A stretch of DNA of 21,322 bases from Chromera velia (Eukaryota > Sar > Chromeraceae), in contig JAHBMJ010002215.1 of assembly GCA_018398765.1 (NCBI GenBank), positions 1-21,322 of the forward strand. Direction: 5' to 3'. Under the pieces are notes generated by a model, which saw only the letters and a program-made list of their open reading frames with translations, made no database searches and was not told the origin of the DNA. Below, in pieces: positions 1 through 8,914 of the stretch. The position numbers and the translations under genes are program-made. Each line of letters begins with the position of its first letter. Position 1 is the stretch's first letter.

Positions 1-3000
1 GAATAGGGCGCCTGCGGCCCTCTTTGTGTGTGTGAGCTGACATAGAGTTTCGCATGCACATGAATGCTCTAGGCTCTCAGTTTTGTCACGAGTCACGACA
101 TCTTACGGGATATCGATGTCATTCGTAGTCCGTGAGGACCTCTCTTTTCCCGTCGTCCCGTCGCTCTTGTTTCGTTGTCGCTTCTTCTACGCTCTATCTG
201 TATATTTTATGTCTGTGTGTGCAGCGAAATGAGTTTGTGGGATCTCTGCTAGGAATTGGACCGAGAAGCACGATGCTCGACTTCAATTGTCGAATAGTCC
301 ATCGGTCCCTCTCAACATCCGAAAAAAAAAAAAGAATGAAAGAGAGATAAGTATCTGAAGATTCAAAAGACCCCTGCGGCCTTTCCACCATGAAGATGCT
401 AGAGGTCCCACAGACAGCAGAGGCAGGTCTGTTGAGGGCTTCCCGACCGTTTGGATGAATGCGTCTCCCTGAGCACACGAGACGTCAACATTCGTTTCTC
501 TTTCTCTTCCCCCCCCCCCCTCTCTCTGTGTGTACCTGTGTGTGTGTATGTATGTGTGTGTGTGCAGGCCCTCTTTCTGGGACTGCATCCACGTACCCCC
601 ATTGCCCTGGAGAGTCCCCCTGATTTTCCGTTCTTTCTTTCCTTCTCTGGCGATCCGTTGATCCGATCCCATCCTTTTTTGAATGAAATGAGTCCCTTCC
701 ATCCCTCCCAGAACCCCTTCAACTTCTTCTTCCTTCAAATGAATTCTCCTTCCCCTCCCAGGTACCGTCTCTGGAAGGGAAAGACAGCTTCACTCTTTCC
801 GTGGATCAAGTGAGGGACAGAGAGAAAATCTCTCTCGATCCCCGTACAGTCCATTGAAAGGAGCTCCCCGCCTCTTCTCCTCACCCAATCAAGCAATCTC
901 GAGGTCCGCTCTGCACCACGCAAATGGCCGTCCCATGCACGGACCGCACCCCCCTCTATGTATGCATTCTCTCTCTCTCTCTGTCTTCCACATCATGCAC
1001 CCGATGTTCTTGTTCATTCATTCGTTCGTTCTTTCGTTCCCCCCGATCCGATCCCGAGTAGCAGCAGCAGCAGCAGCTTGATATTTATTTGTCCTTCCTT
1101 CCTTTCACGCAGTCGCTCATCGCTTTTCTTTCTACTTCTTCCATTGATGCATGATCGATTCAGTCTTTAACTCAATTGGTCGATGTTCATGCATGCCTGC
1201 GCATTTTTCTGTCTTCCGTTCGCCTTCCTGGAGACGCGTCGATCTCCCAAAAGACAATCAGAAGTGATGCAGGTGAGGGGGAAGTTCCTTTCGGAAATCA
1301 CTGACCGACATGAAGTGAAGAGGAGTCAACCGGCCCGATTCCTAAATTCTCCTTCTCTCTCTGATGCACTCACTCTTCCTTCCTCTCTAAAGTACCTACC
1401 TAACGATTCTTTTTCGTCCTGCATGTGGAATTAGACTGTGTGTTCCTTCCCTTCTTTCCCCGCCCCCTTCCCCCTCTTTCCTTCGCGTTCTCTTTCTCTT
1501 CGTTGTTCTGCACTTGTCTCCGCAGCTGATGTTCCCCCCCTCCTCCCATATTTTCATCTCTTCTCTCTCTCTCGTTTTCCCTCTCTCTGCTCGTTCTCCC
1601 TCTCTCTGCTCGGTCTCCCTTCTTTCGGTTTTGGTTTGACACGAGAGATATGGAAGGTTAGGGCAATTCTCTCTCTCGAGTGGGCAATCTGAGGGCCAGA
1701 GAGCACCGCAGAGTGAGACCTCCTTTCTTATTATGAGTGATCCGTTCACAGCCTTTTCTTTCCTTTCAGGTTTTTGCTTCCCTCCGTAGAATCTCTCTAG
1801 CGAGAGGGGAGGGAGAAGCTTGCATCTCGACGGTTTCAAAAACAGACACACAAACACACCGACTGAGAGACTCTGAAGCCACGTAATTCATCAACTGAAA
1901 AGACAAACGAATGATGAATTTCGTATATGAATGGGGCGAAGCGACAACCGATCAGACAAGCCAGACACACAGAAATAGGAGGAAAATAGGAGGAAAAAGA
2001 CAAAGAAAGACAGCTGGACCATTCGGTGAGTCAAAGTTGCGTGATAAAGTAAGGACAGGAGAGGAGAGAAGCAGACACACTCATTGTTTCACAAACAACG
2101 AAGAAGAAAGCTTCAGTCACAAAATAGGAAGGACACGGAAGAAAACACGAGACAGAAAGTGAGGCCGACGGCTGCACCTCGAAACAAACGAACCGATCCT
2201 TTTTTTCTTCCACTCGTTTCGTGTAACTTTTTCCGGTCCTCTTTCCCTATTTGCACGCACCTTTGTACCGATTAGATGTCTCCACTGGGTACATAGAAAA
2301 AACGCTTTTATTTTTCAACCAGTCAATCAGCTATGCGAAATGCTCGAAAAAAAAGTGTCCGCGATTTGCTCGCCGGGTCTGCTGAGGAGCTGACGACGAA
2401 TCTTTGCTGCGTGGCGGAGGTTCATCGCATGCTTCTTTCTGGCTGAAGAGAAGAATTGATCAGCGACTAAGAACGCGTAGAGTGAAACGGCATCCAATCA
2501 ATTCTCTTTCCTCTTCTTTTGCTCCCCGTCTATTTTTCCCTCTGCATATCATTTCGAGAGTTTTAAAAAATCTAGAAGGGTCTTCAGAATTGTGGTCGCC
2601 CCCACAAATACGGAACTGACGCACGTAAAAAAAGAGCAGCCCATGCAGTCAGCCGATTTAATTCGGCAAGGATGCATTCCTGTTTCACGGGCGGCAACGG
2701 CAAAACAACCATGGGGGCTCCCTTTCTTTCCCTCTTACCTCTCTGTGAACGTGTCCGTGTGTGTATCCCTTTTTAACAAATGTCCTTTTCTCCTACCTCT
2801 CTTCACCCACCCCCGTCTCCCACTTTCCCCCCTCCCCGCTCCCAACCTCCCAGTCCTTTCCTTCTCTCTCTCTCTCTCTCTCTCATACATACACCCAACC
2901 CAAACACAAGCACTAGCGAAGGCTGTGTCGCCAAAGCAAACGCAGCTTCGCCGCCCGTCCAATTCCGTCACACGGACAATGTTGAACACAAACAATAATG

Positions 3001-3379
3001 CAGTTGCAACGATAAAAGACAAGCACGAAAGCAAGCAAGGACAGAGAGAGACAGACGGTGAAGACCGAAAGTTTTTTATGACATTTGAGAGACAGGGAAA
3101 GAGAACATTTTCTCTTTTCTCCCGTGTCGGCCCACCCTCACTCACGCCTTTACTTCCCCACTTCCCCACGCACTTACTCACACCTTCAGTCTTGTTATTG
3201 ATCCGATCCCACCGCAATTCAACATCTCCCTCCCTCCGCTTGCCGACTTACTTTTCTTTTATCGATTCGATGTATGGATCACTCTCTATTTCCTCATCAT
3301 CAGAAGTCTCCCTTCCCTATATGCGGACAGTGTCACTGACTGCATGAGTCATGCATGTCCTCCCTCTACTTCTCTCTCT
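1..3379. other. Pyrimidine-rich region without a confident gene
   Basis: The + strand is dominated by C/T runs: a C tract near 510-522, CT repeats near 967-983 and 2864-2884, and a GCA run at 1060-1077. Open frames here are mostly translations of these runs and overlap on both strands. A few intron-exon-like junctions occur on the + strand (around 225-304, 565, 762-809 and 1272), so a gene with very small exons may lie in the first 1.3 kb. The segment next to 3380 should include the 3' untranslated part of the minus-strand RRM gene. Nothing else is recognisable. Confidence 0.6.
762..809 (+). CDS. Candidate 16-codon internal exon, unknown gene
   Basis: A pyrimidine tract ending in CCCAG lies directly before 762, and a GTGAGG donor starts at 810. 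The 48 bases between are open in phase 0 and would encode VPSLEGKDSFTLSVDQ. A second GTGAGG donor at 1273 follows a stretch that is open for more than 15 codons, and CAG acceptors at 224 and about 568 fit further small exons upstream. Neither the protein nor its terminal exons are recognised, and the minus strand is also open here, so this is a weak call resting on splice consensus only. Confidence 0.22.
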
Positions 3380-6295
3380 TCATTCATCGTATGCTGGAGG
3401 TAGATCGTCATCCGCCCCCCCTCCTCCTGCTCGGAAGAAGGGAGCCACCCTTGCTTCACTAACAGAGGGAGGAGCGACAAAGTCTGGCAACGCAGTAGCG
3501 GCACTGATTTGCTGCAGGATCTCCCCCCTTTCCATTGTTCTCGTGGGATGCGGCCCCGAGAAAGAAGAATGGGGAAGAGCCTGAGAAAACGGGAAAAGAT
3601 CTGCCTCTCTGTTTGTCTTTCTTCTTGTTTGATCGTACTTGCTGTCAGGGAGAGGGCAGCTCTCATCTCCTAGTTCTTTCTCCGCTTGCTTTTGTTGCTG
3701 TAGCACAGGGCCAAACAGTGCAGACTCTCTGCCTGAAAGAGTTTCATTCGTTAGAGTACCCATCAAGTGGTCCCGTACCTCAAAACCACCCCGTGTCGGA
3801 GCTGAGTAGGGCACCGAATTCCCTCGGTGGTGCTCTTCATTCCTGTCGAGCATATGAAGTGGGCTTCCGAATTTGTCCCTCTCCTTCTGTCTTTCTCCCT
3901 CCTGCGGAAGGAGGGCAAAACCTGGAGGCGCACTTGGGGTGGCGGAGTAAGGATCAAAGCCTTCTCTCAAAGACCCTGCCTCGTGTGTTGCTTCACGAGG
4001 AAGAGCAAGCGGATTCCGTGAAGGATGCTGAGGCTGAGGTGTGGTGAAGTAGGAGGGGAAGACATTTGACTCAGGTGTCTTGCTGATGGCTGGGTGATAC
4101 TCCGGCGTTGCTCTTGCGGGGGCTCCGGCATGTACCGCAAAACCTCGAAGGCCATTTTGAGGGAACGTCCACCCCTTGTACTCAGTCCCCAGGTGACGCA
4201 CTGGGTGCTCGTGTCCTCTGTAGAGGTTTGGCGCGAGGGGGTTGAAGTCTGAGGGGTTGTTTCTCCGTGCCCTTTGTCTCTCTGTGAGGCCGTCAGGAGG
4301 TCTGTCTGGCGGTTGCTGGAGTGGTCTGGTTGGAAGACCGGGGTTGCGGTTCGGCGGGGGGACGGGTGGGTAGGGGCTCTGGTAGGAATTTGGTTGCATG
4401 GAATGCGGCTGATAGGGGTGTGCCTGCACTGGAGAAGGCAGGTAGGAATCGTGGAAGTCGGTAGGGTAGGAGTTGGGTATTTGCGATGATCTGTCAGGGT
4501 CTTGCACCGTTGGGTGTTGAGAGGAGCGGTAAGAGTGGGGGACTGTCGGTGTGGACGGGGACATGGGGGAGTGTGTTTCCGTCTCCGACCGAGCGAATGG
4601 TGTTGAGGGTTCCTGCATTTTCAAGCAGTGAAAGAAGAAAAATGAGAGAGAACAAGACATTGAAGACAGCGAGAGACTGAGCAGCTTTAGACATTCAAAG
4701 AAGAAGGAAAGACGCAACCAGACAGACCTCAGGGGACTTAATTGGAACCAGGGAGAAAGGCCGCCGAGAATTAGGTTGTCGGCTGAGAAAAGAAGACTTT
4801 CAATCTCAAGCGCCCGTTTCTTGATTCCTTCCTTCCTTCCTTCCTTCCTTTTTTTTTTCCCTCCGTCCTCCCTGCCTCCCTCCCTCTCTCTTCCTATCTC
4901 TCTGTGTGTGCGCGTGTGTACGTGTCATGAAATATGTCAGCGACAGCCGGACCGGCTGACCTCATCCCATCCCAATCCTTCCATGAGATGAGACGCCTTC
5001 GTTTGCGCTGCCTGTGCGTGGTGGTCCAGCATGTGGATCCTGTGCAGCTCTCTCATCGACGGGGGACAGAAGACTTCCTCCCCGACCTTCACCACAACCT
5101 GAAGGTCTCATCGGACACACACACAGACACATACACATACACAGACACACAACAGTACGACGCGATAGAGCATGCAGATCAACATGGAAGCATACAAATC
5201 GGACAGAGACTATCACTGGCACTAAGGCACATAAGAACACTCCTACATAGATACAAAGAAAACACAGGCAAACGGAAACAGCCACAGACACGCACACGCA
5301 CGCAGGCGCAGTAGGCAGAAAGTCGTGACCACTCCCTTTCGCAGGAAACATGCACCCGTACGCTTGCGCCCACTGGAAAATAAAACATTCGTCATGTGGA
5401 CCAGCATGATTCCACTTAGTTGCTGCATGAGACTGTGTGCACGCGCAGGCCAACGGACAAATCGGCAGACGAGAGAGCAGGCAGGCAGGCACGCAGGCAG
5501 TCTGTCGAGTTGCTAGCGAAGTGAGAAACAAGGCAATTCCTCTTCGACGGACCGTCAGGATGTTGGAGAAAGACCCCCGCCCCGCGACGGTCCCATGAAG
5601 AGCTCTCATCGCAGCTTCAGACTCGCTGTGCTTGCTGAAGCAAACAAACCTGAAACCGACAAGCGATCACAAATAATCCTGATTGATGTGCTCAACAAAC
5701 ACATCTGTGCAAGATGATAGACGCGACGCGCCCGAAATGACGCCAGATCCACAGAAAGCAAAATCACATAATCATTGGCATGCAAAAATACACGGATAGA
5801 CGGAACATAAAACAACAAGAGGGCAAAGCCAATGAAAGAAAGAAAGAAAAGAAAGAAAGAAAGAAAGAAAGAAAGAACACTTTTTCCGTTTCCCCATTTA
5901 GAAAACCCCCATCTGCCTCCCTCTGCCTGCCCAACTCCACCAACTGACCCGACTCCCTCGTTTACGGCCGAGTGCCTCTTCCTTATGATTCTGTGCTTGG
6001 TGATGCGGCCGAATTTCTTGAAGAGAGTGAAGAGATCGTGCGGTTTCCAATTCTTTGGAATTCCACAAACAAACAGGTTCGTCCCCTTCAAACCGAACTT
6101 GCCCATTTCTAAAGGTCGTACAGGATTCTGATCAATGGACGATTCTTCTTGCGACTGCTCATGCTGCTGATCATGCTGCTTCGGCTGATGTGATAGAGGG
6201 TTTGACTGTGGGGGTGGAATGGTGTCATGGTCAAACGGGAGGTTTGCTTCAAAATCAAGAGGTTGGGAAGCTCCTGATACCCCTTCGTCGATCAT
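3380..6295 (-). CDS. RRM-domain RNA-binding protein with disordered C-terminal tail (4 exons)
   Basis: Exons are 6295-5949, 5649-5553, 5098-4961 and 4612-3380 (complement), joined by GT-AG introns of 299, 454 and 348 bp starting GTCAGT, GTCCGT and GTCAGC. They sum to 605 codons (604 residues). An in-frame TAA 12 bases upstream of ATG 6295 supports that start. Residues 1-70 are Gln/His/Pro-rich. One RRM spans about 72-153: RNP2 is LFVCGI (74-79), followed by helix LFTLFKKFGRI, then RNP1 EGVGFVCF (113-120), which is created exactly by joining exons 1 and 2; the last strand is ILTVVVKV, across the exon 2/3 join. The helix 1 and RNP1 style resembles CELF/Bruno-type RRMs, but one RRM is not enough to name it. 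The tail from about 195 to the end is Pro/Ser/Gln/Arg-rich and looks disordered; it ends LPPAYDE, a PPxY motif of the WW-domain ligand type. Likely role: RNA binding in post-transcriptional control. Position 3 of RNP1 is Val instead of the usual Phe/Tyr. Further 5' exons cannot be excluded. Confidence 0.85.
4826..4860. repeat. TTCC microsatellite followed by poly-T
   Basis: Six or so TTCC units followed by about ten T lie inside the third intron of the RRM gene (4960-4613). On the transcribed minus strand this is a purine tract (AAGG). Confidence 0.8.
5832..5877. repeat. GAAA microsatellite in intron 1 of the RRM gene
   Basis: A nearly pure run of AAAG tetramers on the + strand, read as a CTTT pyrimidine tract in the minus-strand transcript. 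It lies within the 5948-5650 intron, between the donor and the acceptor. Confidence 0.9.
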
Positions 6296-6346
6296 TTTCT
6301 TCGATCGTTACGGCTCGTTTCTTGTCTCAATTTAAACAGGGTTACT

Positions 6347-6380
<34 letters not shown>
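6347..6380. repeat. (GACA)n microsatellite in the 5' leader of the RRM gene
   Basis: Eight perfect GACA units begin about 50 bases upstream of the RRM gene's ATG, so they probably lie in its 5' UTR or proximal promoter. In the transcript they read (TGTC)n. A similar GACA run occurs at about 19888-19912. Confidence 0.9.
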
Positions 6381-6381
<1 letters not shown>

Positions 6382-7013
6382 TAGCATGTATGTCAACCAC
6401 ATACACAGATGGAGGCGGTCTTGAGAGAGAATCGCAAGCAAGGATCGGCTCCCAACCAGCGACACCAGATGATCTGAGTTCAGTCCATACACCTGTATAG
6501 CAATAGCAGCAGAGGGATGCACACAGTAGGCCGGGGGAAACCTTAATTGTGACTGTGTCAGATTTAGATCTATTCGATCGACCTACACGCATGCATATAT
6601 ATATGCATATCGATTTTTTTTTTTACAAGTTTGTTCGCGCGCATTGGCGCGCGTGAAAAGTTTATGCCGCAAATTGCACTTCCTCAGAGGCCCTGCATGC
6701 ATCACAAATGATGATTAACGGTTTTATAAGGTTTTAGGTGTTACCGCCGCATAGCGCCAGAAAAGAAATTATTCTAAAACATTTAATGCTTTGTACACAA
6801 ACATTTACAAATACAACTTTGAATTTTATGTATGACTTACCACCTATTACCCCTTTAAACACCGTAGTTAAACACCCCAATACACCTATAGTGTACGTTA
6901 TAAACAGAAACTCTTGGTTTCACTCTTGGATTCACAGCTAGACTGAAACACAGATGGACAAATTAAGAATATTATTGATACATGTTGACACATATACATC
7001 ATATGATGATAGA
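6381..7013. promoter_or_regulatory. Probable upstream region of the RRM gene, AT-rich
   Basis: No convincing gene is seen. It holds the perfect 18-bp palindrome ATGCATATATATATGCAT at 6591-6608, followed by T9 and then a GC-rich inverted repeat (CGCGC, six-base spacer, GCGCG) at about 6636-6653. From 6700 to 6950 base composition turns AT-rich, unlike the flanks. The location upstream of ATG 6295 on the minus strand makes a promoter role likely, but no TATA or initiator element can be assigned with confidence. Confidence 0.4.
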
Positions 7014-7211
7014 TGTACAAACACAGACACAGACACACACACACACACACACACATATTCACACGCACACACACACATTCACACGCACACACAGACACAT
7101 ACAGGCATACAGACACAAATACACGAACGCGACACAGACTCTCTCTCTCTCTCTCTCTTACACATACACACACACACACACAGACACAGACACAGACACA
7201 CACACAAAACA
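7014..7211. repeat. Compound CA / CT / CA microsatellite
   Basis: Interrupted (CA)n runs flank a pure (CT)10 at about 7139-7158. The four overlapping His/Thr-rich and Cys/Val-rich open frames here are translations of this repeat and are not genes. Confidence 0.9.
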
Positions 7212-7568
7212 CGTACAAACGCCCGAGAATACGCACAAGTACACGGGGGGCAAGACGGAGAGAGGAAAGGCAGGCAGACCACATGCTTTTTAAACTTTCC
7301 TTCTCTTTTTCCTCTTGACAAGGAGACGGATAGACTGTATGTTCTCCGTGTTTCTCGCCTTTCTCTTGACTCAGCGTCAAAATGAGCAGACGGGATAGAT
7401 AAACAGAGAGAGAGGGGGAGACAGACTATATGTTTCCCTCTCTCCTTTTCCACTTCCTTGCAAACAGCCAGACAAACGGGCAGACTGTATCACTTCTTTT
7501 CAGGAACACAGACGGACAGACAGACTACACGTTTGATCTTTTCCCTTCTTTTCTTCATGTACACAGAC

Positions 7569-7672
7569 AAAAAGGAAGAAGGAAAGAAAAAAAAGAAAGA
7601 AAGAAAAAAAAGAAAGAAACAAAGAAAGGAAGAACAAAAGACAAAATAACAAAAGACACAAGAAAAAAACGA
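7569..7672. repeat. A/G-only purine tract
   Basis: About 100 bases are almost purely A and G with recurrent GAAA and AAGG units. Such a long homopurine strand can adopt triplex structures. It produces Lys/Arg-only open frames that should be ignored. Confidence 0.8.
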
Positions 7673-8316
7673 CGAATCAGACAACATAAGCAACGGGCCC
7701 GAAAGGCGAGAGTTAACTGCCCCTCCCCTCTACACCTCCCGACAGGGCCTCACGGGATTACGATTTCCTGCTGCTTCCACTCAAGACAAGAAAGAGAGAA
7801 AAAGACAGATTACTGCACTTAAAAACAAACTCATACAAACTAATTAAAGGACTCTTCTCAAGAGTTTTTTTTATCGGTAGATCACATCTCATTCATTACC
7901 ATCTAAGGTATTCGTTGGTTGCGAAGCTCTCATCTCGCCTCGTGGATTTGGGTCTCCCCAAGGGCATGCAGTCTCCTTTCACTTAATTATCGTCTCAATT
8001 GTATAATATTATTGACGACCTGAATAGATTAACTCCAAAAGTCAGATCGAAACAAAAATTTATGCAGCAGCATGCAACACGGAAAGGAAAGGCCCCGGTG
8101 GTCCCCGACAGCTCCCCCACGCAGCCACAGGCAGATCTGCACGAGTTAATTGATGGGAGGAGTGTGCAACCTGGATCGCCCCCCCGAGAACAGACAGAGG
8201 TCTATATCTCGCCGTGCAGGCCGTTCTGTGCCTTCTTTTCTCCTTCTCCATCTGTGAGTGTAAATGAGTGCGCGTACAATCTCCTTGTGTCGCATCTGCA
8301 CTCCTGCGTGTCGTTC
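7673..8316. other. Intergenic interval downstream of GFAT, one weak open frame
   Basis: It contains a short hairpin followed by a T run (7852-7871) and a + strand open stretch at 7999-8260 that begins without ATG and encodes an ordinary-looking hydrophilic peptide before entering the GT repeat. I found no clear splice site, start codon or family for that stretch. It may be an exon fragment, or 3' non-coding DNA of the minus-strand GFAT gene. Confidence 0.3.
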
Positions 8317-8348
<32 letters not shown>

Positions 8349-8481
8349 GCGTGTATGTGTGTGTGTGTGTGTGTGTGTGCGTGTGTGTGAGTGAGTGTGT
8401 GTGTGTGTGTGCGTGTGTGTGTGTATGTGTGTGTGCGTGTGTGTGAGTTAGTGTGTGTGCGTGTGAGAGAGAGAGAGAGAC
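8317..8481. repeat. Compound GT / GA microsatellite
   Basis: Interrupted (GT)n, with GTGA variants, ends in a pure (GA)8 at 8465-8480. It is the approximate reverse complement of the CA/CT tract at 7014-7211, about 1.1 kb away. It lies beyond the GFAT stop codon, possibly in its 3' UTR. Confidence 0.9.
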
Positions 8482-8914
8482 CACGGAGCAGTTGCTCTCT
8501 GTTAGACTAGTGGCTGAAGGTGACTGGATTGATACATTGATGCATGGATGGATGGACGGACTGGCAGGTGATTGATTGAAGAATAGACGCTTGGATCTGA
8601 AGTGAGTGAATTCATTGCTTCCTCGTGAATTCAGCAGGAAGGACTGAAGACAGCTAGGGGGAAGGGAGGAAAGAACATGCGCGAAAAACGATAAGTAGCC
8701 GGAAAGAGGGAGCAAGTGTAGCTCAGAGAAGTCTCTTCTCTGCGTGGCGAGTCGGCAAGCCTGGGGACGGGAAGGAGGGCATTTCGTTCTTTCCTTCCTC
8801 TCTTGTGTGTCTACTCTCCTTCTACCCCTTGGCCCATCCATTTTCCCTCTTTTCCGCACTACCGACCAAAGACAAAGACAATCTCGATCTATCTCCGCAG
8901 ACAGACAAAGCACA

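Noticed and set aside
3535-4047. 170-residue + strand frame opposite the last RRM-gene exon
   Set aside because: It is antisense to a 411-codon exon whose acceptor and phase fit the RRM gene; no splice or domain support on the + strand.
4962-5609. 215-residue minus-strand frame read straight through 5609-4962
   Set aside because: It reads through an intron full of CA/GT-type repeats; splicing 5553 to 5098 instead gives a complete RRM last strand and keeps phase.
6898-7453. Several His/Thr-rich and Cys/Val-rich open frames on both strands
   Set aside because: They are all readings of the CA/CT microsatellite and overlap one another.
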